Positions 22,627-33,916 of a DNA stretch of 64,000 nt are shown here, in pieces. The notes under the pieces are model-generated. The model had not been told where the DNA came from. It saw nothing but the letters and a program-made list of their open reading frames with translations, and did not search any database. The stretch is from positions 11,991,742 to 12,055,741 of the forward strand of contig CM055094.1 of NCBI GenBank assembly GCA_029204225.1. The letters are read 5' to 3'. Made by a program: the position numbers and the translations under genes. Source of the DNA: Diphasiastrum complanatum (taxonomy: Eukaryota; Streptophyta; Lycopodiopsida; Lycopodiales; Lycopodiaceae). Positions within the stretch are counted from its first letter, which is position 1, and each line of letters starts with the position of its first letter.

Positions 22627-23418
22627 TGTCAGACATGGTGAGCTCCTGCAACTTTGTCGCAGCACAAACAAGACACGAAGGTCAAACGAGAACAATTCGC
22701 AATAGTCAACGTGTCTTTGACTCGAAGCACGAACGATTCGCGAATCAATCACGAATCGTAAACACACCTCTAGGACCGCAAACCGCAAAAGGGGCATAGA
22801 ACAAAGACTACGAAAAGAAATAAAAAGAACGAAACAAACGAAGAGAAATCCTTCGTGCTGCCAGCTGACAGCTCAAACGGACTTCATGCCCAACTGAAAC
22901 GAATAGCAACGACGGAGACTAACTAACTAGTTGATTAGCGTTAACTAGTCTTGTGATTCTACGTTTAGCTATTTTGTAAACTCCACACAGTGGAGGAATA
23001 AATGATCCTCTCTGGATCATAACCAAGAAGAGAAAAATAAGAGAGATAGTGAATAGAGAGATCCGTAAGAAACAGAGAGAGACGTAGCGAATAGAGTAAG
23101 AAAGCAAAATACTATAGCTGCGCATGAAAGTCTGCCAACAAGCAAAACACAGCGAAAGAGCAGAGAGTCAATCCGCCAACGAACGAGACACTGACGATCT
23201 CGCTCTAAAACCAAACTGACAATATAGTCGCTCTATTTCGTGTATCTCTTGGCCTTGTGTTGTGTCTCTTGATTGCTAGAATAAAATATGTTCTGTGATG
23301 CGTAGTCGAGTGTCTGGGATCTCGTAAGAGCTTCCGCACAAAAAGAAAATTCAAAGACAAAAATTGTACGCGAATCAGAAGAAGGACAAACAGGAAACAA
23401 GAAAAAGCTTCCGCAACA
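22627..23418 (+). mobile_element. copia 5' LTR (element D), 5' border approximate
   Basis: Ends CAACA at 23418, directly before a perfect copia primer site (TGGTATCAGAGC). The start is placed at TGTCAGACATGG (22627) only because an LTR should begin with TG; there is no second LTR to confirm it. The last 200 bp or so are rich in TCGCT/GAGAGA words. Confidence 0.55.
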
Positions 23419-23430
23419 TGGTATCAGAGC
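23419..23430 (+). other. Primer-binding site of copia element D
   Basis: Exact TGGTATCAGAGC, the standard tRNA-Met site of plant copia elements. Confidence 0.85.
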
Positions 23431-23466
23431 TTACAGGTTATCAGTGATTCTTCCAGACAACACAAT

Positions 23467-24930
23467 ATGGCTACGACAATTGAGACCAAAGTAGCAATTA
23501 CTCTTGATGGTGCAAATTACAGAATCTAGAAATTCAAAATCAAAACACTCTTGAAGGGCGAATGCATTTGGTCGGTGACCAAGCTCTTAGAGGTGCAGCC
23601 TCCAGAGGGAGACTCGAGAAGAGTTGAATGGATTAGAAAGGATGAGCACGCAATGGCGATCATCGTTTCGTCCATAAATGAAGATCTACTCATGCAGATT
23701 GAAGACTGCAAAAGCAGCCATGTAGCATGGGAAAGATTAAAGCAGAAGTATGAAGTGAGGACTGCAGCTTCAGTCATGCACCTTTACAATCAGGTGCAAT
23801 CCATACAGTGGGATGGCAACCAGTTAGATCAGCACGCTGAGAAGATCAGAACGATCTTCGCTCAACTTGCTGCATCAGGACAAGAGCACCAAGTCCCATC
23901 ACCACAGCAGCTGATGTACTTCATGAAATATCTACCGACATCCTATCAGCCACTAAGAATGCTCATATTGCGTCTACCAGATATGACATTTGACAAAGCA
24001 GTCAGTCTTGTCACTGATGAGAGACTGATGAGAGACGAAGGAGAGGGAAGCAGTGATCAAGAGAAGGCTTTACGAAAGAAAGAAAAAGAACAAAAACAAG
24101 CCAACATTCGAGAAGACGAAGTACCTTGCATGCACTGCAAGAAGAAAGAGCATTCTGCATACGACTGTAGATTCAACCCAAAAAGGAAAAACAAAGCTGA
24201 AAAGGCAAACATTGTAGGGTCATCTAAAGATGCAGAAAGAGGTGACGAAGCTTTCACGATACTCGATGAAGGTTTGACAAGCTACTCTGAACATGACTAT
24301 GATGTGGTCATCGATTCAGGAGCAACATCTCACATAACCTACAACAAGAAGATCTTGATCAACTTTCGAGAACTCGAAAATGACAGAGCGGTGATTCTAG
24401 GTGATGGAAGCAGATACGATGTCAAGGGCATCGACTCTCTACAGCTATGAACACTGTCAGGCCAAGCAGAGCTGCCAGGAGCACTCTATGTCCCCTCACT
24501 CAGAAAGGATCTGCTATCTGTCTCCAAGATGGCAGATCTAGGCATTCGAGTTTTGTTCGACGACAACACTTGCCATATGATCGAGAAGGCGACAAACAAG
24601 TTGCTGACGATCGGATGTAGAGAAGAAAATCTCTACCAGGCCAAAATAATCAGCAACTCTGAAAGCATATCAAATGCTTCAGGAAATGAAGATCAGCTCT
24701 GCCATAGAAGAATGTATCATCTGAACATGTCGAGCCTGTATGACATGAGCAGAAAGGACATTGTCATAGGTCTCAAGATTTCAAGACCAGAGGTGAGTTC
24801 TGCGAAGCTTGTCAGAAAGTAAAGCAACATCGAAATCCATTCACACATGAGGGAAGAAGAGCCAAAGAAGTTCTTGAGCTCGTCCACTCTGATGTGTGGG
24901 GACCGAGTCGTTCCCAATTTGATCTACTAG
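23467..24930 (+). pseudogene. copia element D gag, protease and start of integrase
   Basis: ATG at 23467 opens gag (MATTIETKVAITLDGANYRI), with a TAG at 23527 in place of the family's Trp. The long frame at 23551-24450 carries the UBN2 gag core and the knuckle CMHCKKKEHSAYDC (24127-24168). The protease has VVIDSGATSHIT (Asp codon 24313). A TGA at about 24448 and a frameshift near 24800 break it. Beyond them are LYVPSLRKDLLSVSKM, the preintegrase region and ELVHSDVWGPS, the first catalytic Asp of integrase. The element is then cut by a gypsy fragment in the opposite orientation. It is the best-preserved copia 5' half in the window, with only a few disabling changes. Confidence 0.85.
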
Positions 24931-26880
24931 CTTCAACTATTTTCATGAGTACACTACACAAGATCTTATTGGATGATTCTGCTTGCCCATTACCACAAGG
25001 ATAATAAGACGTACTGGTTCTATGGTTCACGAAGAATTCCTCCAACAGGACCTTGATGGTCTCATTGATGAAATGACTTCCGCGATCGCTGACTAGCTCC
25101 ACCGGGCATCCAAAGCGCTCAATGATTTTCATAAAGGAACTTGGCAATGGTCCTAGCATCAACTACTCTTACTGCCTTGGCTTTGATCCACTTGGTGAGA
25201 TAGTTTGTGGCTACGATTATGTATTGAGCTTGGGAACTCCTTGTCGTAGGGTGAATTGGACTAATGTAATCCAATCCTCACTTTTTGAATGGCGCTTGGG
25301 CTAAGACCGGGTGTAGTAGGTCATGATTCAATCTCGTTGGTTTCCTCACCCTTTGGCACACACCGCACTTTTTCAAGTATTCCTCCGTATCCTTATGAAT
25401 CGTTGGCCACCAACATCTTGATTGCAGGATCTTGCGAACTATAATGCCAGATGCAAAATGGCCTCCACCCATGCCTTCATGTGAAAGCAAAATGATCTGG
25501 GTGGCCTCATGAGGGAGAATACATCGCCAAAGAATCCCATCTGGACCTCTTTGATAGAACTGGCTGACAATCAGCTGATAAGGTCTAGCCTTCAAGATCA
25601 ATTTTCGTTGTTCCACCTTTAATAGTGACTTGTCTGGTTGGCCCCACATTAGATATTCAACAATGTCGGTAGCCCATTATGGTATTGTGTTTACGTAAAA
25701 TAACACAGCATCGGCCAACTCATCGTCGAATTGGATTGCAACCTCCTTCCCCTTGATTTGTGACACATGAACTGCCATGTAGTGTTGTTTTCCCTTGCAA
25801 ACTACTATCCAAAAATCAAACTCCAACAACAGAAGTAGCCATCTGGTGATTCTCCCGGTGTTGCAAGTTTTGTTAACGAGATAGAGCAAGGGTTGATGGT
25901 CCGTATAAAAAGCGAAATGTGTGGCCATCAAGTAGTGCCAAAATTTTTTAACCGCATAGATCATTGCTAGTGCTTCCCACTCCGTGGTTGAATAATTCAT
26001 TTCTGTATCACTGAGCTGTCGGCTTGCAAATCGGATTGGAAAATCCTTTTTGTGTTCATCTGGCTGGGTTAAGACTGCTCCAACTGCATACTTTGATGCG
26101 TCCGTATGCACATAAAACTCAATGGACCAATTGGGTGGGCGTAAGATTGGTGTTGAAACCAATGCATCCTTAAGCTTTTGGAAAGCCTTTAGGGCTTCCT
26201 CGTTCCAATGTGGATCCGTTGTGAGTTTGTAAATTGGTCGGGCTAACTCCGCAAAATCAAGAATGAAGATCCTATAATAGTTAGCATGACCCATGAAGAT
26301 GTAGACTTTGCGGATCGTCCTCGGTGGTAGTAGATCAACAATGATCCTGATCTTTGATAGGTCTGTGGCGATTCCGTGTCTTGACACTATATGGCCGAGA
26401 ATCAAGCCATGTGTCACCTAAAATTGACATTTTTCTGGATTCAGGGAGATCTGGAAGTCGCGGCATTTTTGTAGCATTTTCTCCAAATTGGATAAGTGTT
26501 CTGAGTCTGGTCCATGCACGCACAGATTGTCCAAGAAAATTTCCAGAGATTTTTTCAAATATTCTTTGAATGTCGCCTGCCTGACTCGGTGAAAGGTGCT
26601 TGGGGCATTGCAAAGTCCGAATGGCATCCCTTTATAGGCATAAGTTTCCCATTCCATGGCAAATGTTGTCTTGTGTTGGTCTTGGGGGCCTATCTTCACC
26701 TGGTTGTAGCTGCTGAAGCCATCTAGAAAACTGTAGGCTTCGGCGCCAACTACTCTGTCGAGGACACTTTCCGTAAATGGTAAAGAAATTTGGTCCTTTT
26801 TGGTGACTGCATTTAGCGCCTTCAGATTCACACAAAATGTACGGTGATAATTCACCTCCTGGTCCATGTAAATTAAATTT
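24930..26880 (-). pseudogene. Gypsy pol: RT, RNase H, integrase (reverse strand)
   Basis: On the - strand, RT (26867-26418) has LKALNAVTKKD, GFSSYNQVKI and GMPFGLCNAPSTF. The active site reads FLDNLCVHG (26526-26537) where the + copy at 50045 has FLDDLC, so the second catalytic Asp is Asn. RNase H (26417-25677) shows VHTDASKYAVGAVL and YTDHQPLLYLVN. The integrase zinc region (25649-25278) has HEGMGGGHF and CGVCQRVRKP, and the core (25162-24930) has LVSDRGSHF and NGQAESSNK. It has several frameshifts and stops. Both ends are abrupt, inside copia D below and against a + gypsy end above. Confidence 0.85.
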
Positions 26881-26884
26881 ACAT

Positions 26885-27134
26885 GAATGTGACGTTACTA
26901 GTTTGGAGAAAATAAGACCCAATAGGAAATTTATTGCTTAATGTACTTCTAAAAGCAAATATAGTACTTCAGAACAGAGATAAACAATTAGAAAATTGTT
27001 CCATCTCTAAATGCTTATTTGATAATTGAAGTCAGACTAAGGGTTATGATTTTCTGGGTAAGTGTGAAAGTTAAAGGGTTGTTTCCTTAATTCCTTGCCG
27101 TTTTGAGGACAAAACCTATTTAAGGGGGGAAGAA
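26885..27134 (+). pseudogene. 3' end of gypsy pol with polypurine tract
   Basis: A + frame around 26950-27010 reads like the C-terminal tail (NRDKQLENCSISKCL), matching the tail at 3180-3240. It leads to AAGGGGGGAAGAA at 27122-27134. It meets the reversed pol fragment head to head. Confidence 0.5.
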
Positions 27135-27600
27135 TGTTACGTCCATGTCCAGTATGTGGGAATTGGAATAATTCTTGACATGGATAGCCGGTACTCCAAT
27201 GTATAAGGTTGTTAGTTACGCCATGCCAGTCCGGACCTGATCGACAATGTAATTAATAATCTTATGAGGGCCCAGATCTATAATTGGACTTATGGAGCAC
27301 TAGCATGGCACGAATAGTAGATCAATTATTTTTGATAGAATAGGAGGGATCCTAGAGAGAATATTCTCTATCTTTTGGAGATTATATAACCTAGTGGAAT
27401 TCGCCCTATTCCTGATTCCAAATTCTTGTTTTCAAGAGCCGGGATCTGCTCCTATTCAATCACCATGGCTTGGGGGTGAAGCGACCAGAGATTTGACTGT
27501 CCCCTCGTTTCCTGTTGTTTGGGTGTTTTTTGGCTCCACACTTGTCCTTTTAATTGCATGCAACAGGATCTAGGTACATCTTCATTTGGCTGGGAGTAGA
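27135..27600 (+). mobile_element. Ty3/gypsy 3' LTR (family G1)
   Basis: TGTTACGTCCATGTCC start after the purine tract. It is the longest G1 copy in the window and aligns with both 3359-3650 and 1-301. The end is near 27600 by alignment; the exact CA is not certain because similarity fades from 27585. Confidence 0.7.
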
Positions 27601-29860
27601 TTCAAGCTACATCTGCATGAGGCCAAAGGCTTTGCGGGTGTAGATTTTTTTAAGTTTCTCTTGGCAAAGCAACTCTAGGTAGTGATATATTACCTAACTT
27701 TGATGTGTTCCTCCTCTACCATATGGATGCATCTCAAGAGGTCTATGAGAAGGGCTTCAAAGAAATTGGCCATGGATATTCTCTTCTTTATGCCTGTTGG
27801 AGAAATGATTGATTTGGTATGCATGAGTTTGATGTGAAAGGAAGAGGGGTTAAGAGGGTGGTGTAGATCCTGTAGGTTGCTTTAGAATGAGGAAGTTGTT
27901 CAAGTTGTACTTCCATTTTTAGGTGATAAATGATAATTTGCAAGCATAGCAACCAAACAATGATAGGATGTGAGGCTACATATGTAGAATTTGTTCAGCC
28001 TAGTTGATCGAAGTCTCTCTCCATGCGGCAATTGGTCCAAGCAATGTTGAAAGTCTGGCGGATGTATGCAACTTGAAGCCTATTTTAAATGTATTTGATA
28101 AGATAAGAATATTTTGGACATCAACAGAACCATCCCAAACTTGACCTTGGGATTTTTATTTAGTTTATGCCCGAAGTCGCTTATTCCTAGTTGTAAAAGT
28201 TCTACAAAATAGATCAACGTGCTCATTGGGTTGGGCTTATACACGTAGGATGTCAGTGTCATCGCACTTATTACTCCTAATTGTACAGTAGTGTGTACTA
28301 TGGCGAGGCCCACTTAGTAAGCCTAGTCGTACAATAGTTTAGTGGCGCAACCCACTAAGTGCCTAACAATTGCAGATTGTGCTAGGATCAACACCCAATA
28401 TTGTTAATTTGGCAAGTTTTTTTTTGACTTGGCAAGTTGAAAAGAGGATGTCAACCCATTCTAGGCATTTTAATAGTAGCTTACATTATAAGAATATTGT
28501 AAATTAAAGTTAAGTCATTCATAAGTGGATGACATTTGAGTCGTCACGTTCTGACTTTTGACATCGTGATGTTCATGTTGGCAAATGTTGTGCTTTGATT
28601 CGCCAAGCCTTAAATGGGTCAATTTGAAATCATTTTTTTTGCAAAGGTTTGGAAGGCAAATCTCACATGCAAGCGTCATGTGATGGACATCATGCCAAAA
28701 GTGCATGAAGGGAGAACTTAAAGGACAAGTTTCAACACTATGTCTAGGTGTAATGGAGTAAGTCTTTAGTAAATAGAGAACCATCTAGAGCAATGTTTGG
28801 GAAACCTTTTTTTAGTTATCCTAAAAAAGTTTGTATTTTTATAAGTTATAACTTCTTTTTTTGAAGATTATTACCCATAAAAGGGTTGATATGCTTATAT
28901 AACAAATCTGTCAAAATTTTTATGATATCAAATTTTGAGAAATAGTGCAGTTCCATTCCTATACTTTATTGGCTTTCTTGAATACTAATCTAGAAAGTTC
29001 TAATATCATAATTACATTTATCTTCGAAGTCTAAGTTCCAATTTTTGCTTATACTTATGAGGCACTGCTAAAAATCATAAATTGGTTTGAAATATTATAA
29101 AGCTCTTCTAGAACTTGGAACAATTTTTTTTTTAATAAAGATACAAAGTAGTACTAATCCTTGGAATATAAATATTCTATGGCTATTGTAGGTAAATATT
29201 TACTTATGGTAGTTGGATATATTAGTTATAGGATCTAGAAGGCAACATTTTGAGGACCTTCCAAATTGTGGTGATCTGTAGGGAGTTTTTTATAAAAACT
29301 AATACAATATGTACAATTTAAGTCATAAGGCCAACCCAAAAAGGTGCATAAGACTCCAAATGTGTAACATCCACCTGGGTGAGCACAAGTAGACCTATCA
29401 TCCAGCTTTTGATGAGAAATTAGAATGAATGAAAGGAGTACTTGAATTTTGGTGTAGGGATTGACTCTAGAATTGCCACATAGTCAAGTGAAAAAGTGAC
29501 TCAAACCTAACCTCACCTCATGTTCTCTTTACATCTCCTTGCTTCGCCTTCACCTAGCATTCAGTGCAAATGCCGAGAGGGTTTATGGGAAGTAGATGTT
29601 GTCCATATGGAGATGGGCTTTTATCTTTTTGTCGAAACTATATCACTAGCTAGTGCTAATGTGATCCTATTTAAATGGATATGAGAGGGGAGGCGCCGGG
29701 CGGGGTTCGAACCTGCGTCCCGGCAAGAGTAGGCAAGTTGCACGCGCCCACTTTTCTTCCTTTTTTATTTTTCTGGGGGGTGTCTTTTCCGTGGCAAAAG
29801 GAGCACGACGTGATTGAAGCCCGACACCGCTACCACCGTTCAGATCATGCCACATGTTCC
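27601..29860. other. About 2.2 kb without a recognisable gene
   Basis: Mixed AT-rich sequence. The short - frames at 28080-28313 and 28515-28784 have no motifs. A GGTTCGAACC word at 29705 resembles a pol III B box, but I could not pair it with an A box or fold a tRNA around it. Confidence 0.35.
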
Positions 29861-30570
29861 CAAATGACACGTGGCAGAGATCTAGTGGTGGGGAGAAGAT
29901 TGTGTTGTGCTGCTAGGGGCCAAGGGGTGGGCATCGAGGCCGCCAGCGAACAAAAGTTCGTGCCGACACGAAAGCTTTAAAATATAAAGCATTCGGTATT
30001 GCCACGTGCTACCAGGCAGCCATTGAAAAGAACACACGTGTATAAAAGTACACGTGGCAGGCATCCAAGTGGGGGCCGCGAAGTAAATAGTGCCAGTAAA
30101 GCCCCACTTGCACACTTGCACTGGCTAGGTCAGACAGACTCAGACTCAACGTTTGACGTGCATACATACCTTGCACCGTTCAAATTGAAGGGCATATTTT
30201 AATCAAGACATGAACATTTAAATTATCTTTTAATCTACAACTTAATGCAAAATTAAAATTTTAAGCTGGTTTTAATGTATTTTTGAGATTAAATTTTTTA
30301 ATATTAAACCTTCTCTGGAATTTGGATTTTATTCTTTACGTTTCAAATTGAAGGGTAAGGAAATTTCACGTGCCCTGCACTGAATTCATTTGACTTTTCT
30401 TTGCAAGTCTTTACATGCCTTCAGGTTTTTGACGCGGGCGAAATACGTCTTAAATACATCTAATGATCTAAATCGCCTACCGTTAGATCTTTATTCAGAG
30501 GTTTAGATTTTGCCACGTGTTTTAGATAGACCATTGAGATCTCTACATCTGGCGGTGTGATACGTGGCAG
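29860..30570. promoter_or_regulatory. Cluster of ACGTG (G-box/ABRE-like) motifs
   Basis: Seven ACGTG cores lie within about 700 bp, at about 29869, 30004, 30036, 30052, 30368, 30514 and 30562; five of them are full CACGTG. Two form a near-palindrome around a TATAAAA (30035-30056). ACGTGGC is the known plant ABRE/G-box core bound by bZIP factors. The cluster lies 1.5-2.3 kb upstream of the ARM-gene ATG. A regulatory role is inferred from motif density only. Confidence 0.4.
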
Positions 30571-30898
30571 AAATCTAATTGAGGTTCATTGGCTGCACGC
30601 GGCCTTGGTTTGATCGAGTCTTTTCTTTGTATTTTTTGTTCATTTTTTGCGATCCAATCTTTTTTGGCTCCGAAGTTGGCACGTCTTCTTGGCTGCTGCC
30701 AGGTACTAATAATTATTGTGCTGCTTTTCGGAAGAAGAAACTTCCTGTTTCTTGTTGCGGAGCACGAGCACGAGAGCCTAGGTGCTATCCTGCTGCTGCC
30801 TAGGCTAGCCTCGCCCCTGTCTTTGTCTTTCTGCATTCGTTAGAAATTATGGATTTGATTTGGTTTTGATATGGCTGTGCAAAGCTTAAGATCACCGG

Positions 30899-31336
30899 CT
30901 TCAGTCTCAGATTCTTGAGTTTTTCACTGGCTTCTGTCTCAGGTTGTGTTGATGAAAGACGAGGCGGCTGGCTTCAGTCTCAGATTTTTGAGTTTTTCAC
31001 TGGCTTCTGTCTCAGATTGTGTTGATGAAAGCCGAGGCTGCTGGCTTCAGTCTCAGATTTTTGAGTTTGTCACTGGCTTCTGTCTCGGATTGTGTTGATG
31101 AAAGACGAGGCGGCCAGCTTCAGTCTCAGATTTTTGAGTTTTTCACTGGCTGAAGTCTCAGATTGTGTTGATGAAAGCCGAGGCTGCTGGCTTCAGTCTC
31201 AGATTTTTGAGTTTGTCACTGGCTTCTGTCTCGGATTGTGTTGATGAAAGACGAGGCGGCCAGCTTCAGTCTCAGATTTTTGAGTTTTTCACTGGCTGAA
31301 GTCTCAGACCTTGTTAATAAGAGACGAGACTGGCTC
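30899..31336 (+). repeat. Minisatellite, 6 copies of 73 bp
   Basis: The word CTTCAGTCTCAG starts at 30899, 30972, 31045, 31118, 31191 and 31264, exactly 73 bp apart each time. Each unit reads CTTCAGTCTCAGATTTTTGA, TCACTGGCT, then GTTGATGAAAG. Units 3+4 and 5+6 are almost identical, which points to a later 146-bp duplication. It lies 0.8-1.2 kb upstream of the ARM-gene ATG, perhaps in its promoter or 5' leader. Confidence 0.9.
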
Positions 31337-31649
31337 TCGGACTCTTGGTTTTTCACTTGCAAATGAGGCCGATGATGGTGTTTCGACTCATTGCCGCTCG
31401 GTTTATCCTCAAAACAGTGAGCTGATTTGGGAGACGGAGTTTTGAGCTTTCCTGATACTTATTTCCTTCCTGTCGTTCGTTTGGCTTGTTAAGCGCTATT
31501 ACGCTGTATTTGGAGTTAGGGTTTGTTCAAGTGCTTTTCTGCTTGATCATCTAGGAGTTTTCTGGAATGTGGATAGACTTGTGTTGCTTGGAAGACAGTG
31601 AGGTTTATTCTTCCAAATGTCATGAGTCATGAACGTAGTATGATCAGGA

Positions 31650-32105
31650 ATGAATTGTTGTCAGAAATAACATTCTTTCTCCGTGATCTTTAGCTTTTAA
31701 GAAATATATTCTGGAGATCAGAACCGCTCTTTTTGAGATTAGGCATGAGATGTTGTCAGAAGCAGTCTATATCTTTCAAGAAATATATTCCAGAGGTCAG
31801 AACCGCTATTTTTAAAATGAATCATGAGATGTTTTCGGAAATAGCGTTCCTTTCTTCGTGATCTATATCAATTCAAAACGATCTTGCACAGATAAGAACC
31901 TCTGTCTTGGAGATTGAACACGAGGTGTCAGAAATAGCGTTTTTTTCTACGTAGTTCACATCTCTAAAAGAAAATATTTCAGAGGTAAGAAAACTCTACC
32001 TTTGAGATCAGGCATGAGATGTTGTCAGAGATAACGTTTCTATCCTCCTAGTCTACATTTTTTAAGAACTATATTCCAGTGGTTAGAACCTGTATCTTTG
32101 AGAGG
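31650..32105 (+). repeat. Second minisatellite, about five units of 78-98 bp
   Basis: Words such as GTTGTCAGAAAT, AAGAAATATATTCCAGAGGT and CAGAACC recur near 31656, 31754, 31832, 31928 and 32019. Units are imperfect (spacing about 98, 78, 96 and 91 bp). The last unit ends about 12 bp before the ARM-gene ATG, so the array probably forms part of the 5' untranslated region. Confidence 0.7.
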
Positions 32106-32116
32106 ACAATACATAG

Positions 32117-33916
32117 ATGGCGATGCATAATACTCCAGCGTTGAGACAGTCACGAGTTTCCACAGGCTGGGGGGGATTAGCCTTTCCTTGGAGATCCAAA
32201 AAACAACCGCAGGTTTGCAGGCCAGTCTCAGGTTGGACTGATGATGTAGCGGGGGAAGGCAGGTGTTCCGATCTAGAAACCCGGGAAAGTTTGGGAGATG
32301 GTCAGCGTGGATACGCTGCAATTGATTCATCTTACCAGCTGGAAACATCGTCCGAGAACAAGATGGAGACCCCTCACATTGTTACTCTAAAAGAGGAAGG
32401 AAAGCCTGAATATGATAGAAAGATAGCAGAAGATAACGAGGTGCCAAGATTGTCTGAGAGTTCAATTGATAGTGGAAGAAAGGAAAGAAAGCCTGAATAT
32501 GACAGAAAGATAGTAAAAGGTAACGAGGTGCCAAGATTGTCCGAGAGTTTAATTGATACTAAGGAAAGAAAGCTTGAATTTGACAGAAATATAGCAAATG
32601 ATGCAAGGTTGAAGTCAAGTATCCGACACGCTAGCTCTGAAAACAGCATATGGGAAAATGATAAATGGAATGATAAGAGGGATAGAGCATACAAGGGTTT
32701 AAATGTAACCGGATCCTCGACATCCTCCTCATCGTCCTCAATATATGAGAGTGGAAACTCTAGCACAGATTCAGCACTCGTGGAAGATTTTTTGAACGTC
32801 TTTAATGATAAATTGCAGTTTGGTCAGAAGTTGGATGCATCATCTGACAAGGTGATGGGAGAGATCAATCCGCAGGGTCGTGAAGAGTCTGCTGGTCTTT
32901 TGAACGAATTGGTTGAAAAGATGAGGAGCACTCAACTTGAAACCCAAGGTGATGCAGTTCTTCAGCTGCGCTCGCTCACCCGGAGCTCTTCGGAGAACAG
33001 AGAGATTCTTTGCCATCCTGATCTTCTAGCCGCTCTTGTACCTTTACTTGAGTCTGCAACTTCAAGCGTTCAGATTAACAGCGTTGTTGCCATACTGAAC
33101 TTGTCACTTGAAAAAGGTAACAAACTAAAGATTACAAGAGCAGGAATTGTACTACCTCTCATCAATGTTTTGAAGAAAGGCCATCCAGAGTCGCAAGAAC
33201 ACGCCGCAGCGGTTATTTTCAGTCTAGCTATGAATGATGATAACAAGATGGCACTTGGCGTATTAGGGGCAATAACCCCTCTAATGAACATCATGAAATC
33301 CAGCAGGAGCAGCTTGAGGGGACGAAACGATGCTGCCATGGCTCTATCCTACCTTGCTATGGCTCCCATGAATCGGTCAAAGATGGTCAAGGCGGGGTTG
33401 GTTCCTGTTCTGCTCGGCGTTGCAAAAGAAGAAAATGGTGAATTGTCTATTCAAGCAATGCGTACTTTGAGCTGCCTAGCTTCCAGCCAGGAAGGTCGCA
33501 GCACACTTTTGGAGCTTAAGGGAATTTCTGTTCTGCTCTCTATGATCGAGCAGTCAAAGAAAAGAGATTTATCTGAGCAAGAGAAGTTGAAAGAGCATGC
33601 TATGGCCACATTATTGTCTCTTTCTCTCAAAAACATGAGGTTCAAGCCGCTAGCATTAGAAGCTCGGGCATTGGACATCTTGGCACCAGAGAAAGAGAGG
33701 GGAACGCCCCGGGCACAAGAGAAATGTTTGGCTCTGTTGAAGATATTGACAGAACCCCGTGCTCGTAGCGATCATTCATCTGGGCCATTGTTTGGTTCTA
33801 CACAATTTCCTCGATCCTATGTGCCAAGGGAAACTACGGTCAACCGGGCCTATGTTCCCAGAAACTCGGAGAGGACCGATCCACAAACAGAGAAAGCACA
33901 GACTTCATATTTTTGA
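32117..33916 (+). CDS. Armadillo-repeat protein, PUB38-41-like without a U-box
   Basis: An intact, intronless frame of 599 residues from ATG 32117. Residues 259-550 form consecutive armadillo repeats. These include INSVVAILNLSLEKGNKLKI, ESQEHAAAVIFSLAMNDDNK and RNDAAMALSYLAMAPMNRSK, and they most resemble, from memory, the ARM region of plant U-box E3 ligases PUB38-41. Those proteins carry an N-terminal U-box; here residues 1-95 show no clear one, only a weak CRPVSGW (residues 34-40) where a CPISG might be. ARM repeats bind partner proteins, so a scaffold role, or a role as a ligase relative without E2 binding, is inferred. Residues 96-165 hold a 29-residue repeat (KPEYDRKI..NEVPRLSES) about two and a half times, and 199-216 is Ser-rich. 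The long - frame at 32374-32766 is its antisense shadow. Confidence 0.9.
   Translation: MAMHNTPALRQSRVSTGWGGLAFPWRSKKQPQVCRPVSGWTDDVAGEGRCSDLETRESLGDGQRGYAAIDSSYQLETSSENKMETPHIVTLKEEGKPEYDRKIAEDNEVPRLSESSIDSGRKERKPEYDRKIVKGNEVPRLSESLIDTKERKLEFDRNIANDARLKSSIRHASSENSIWENDKWNDKRDRAYKGLNVTGSSTSSSSSSIYESGNSSTDSALVEDFLNVFNDKLQFGQKLDASSDKVMGEINPQGREESAGLLNELVEKMRSTQLETQGDAVLQLRSLTRSSSENREILCHPDLLAALVPLLESATSSVQINSVVAILNLSLEKGNKLKITRAGIVLPLINVLKKGHPESQEHAAAVIFSLAMNDDNKMALGVLGAITPLMNIMKSSRSSLRGRNDAAMALSYLAMAPMNRSKMVKAGLVPVLLGVAKEENGELSIQAMRTLSCLASSQEGRSTLLELKGISVLLSMIEQSKKRDLSEQEKLKEHAMATLLSLSLKNMRFKPLALEARALDILAPEKERGTPRAQEKCLALLKILTEPRARSDHSSGPLFGSTQFPRSYVPRETTVNRAYVPRNSERTDPQTEKAQTSYF

Noticed and set aside
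29695-29725. GGTTCGAACC word, possible tRNA T-arm or SINE B box
   Set aside because: The T-stem pairs only with a wobble. No A box at the right distance and no acceptor or anticodon stems could be found on either strand.
30543-30843. Overlapping 74-97-codon ORFs on both strands upstream of the ARM gene
   Set aside because: Three frames are open at once over the same bases, none has a recognisable motif, and the region looks like promoter or leader sequence.
32374-32766. 130-codon - frame
   Set aside because: It is the antisense of the ARM gene. Its Ser/Leu-rich composition follows from the Glu/Lys-rich sense strand.
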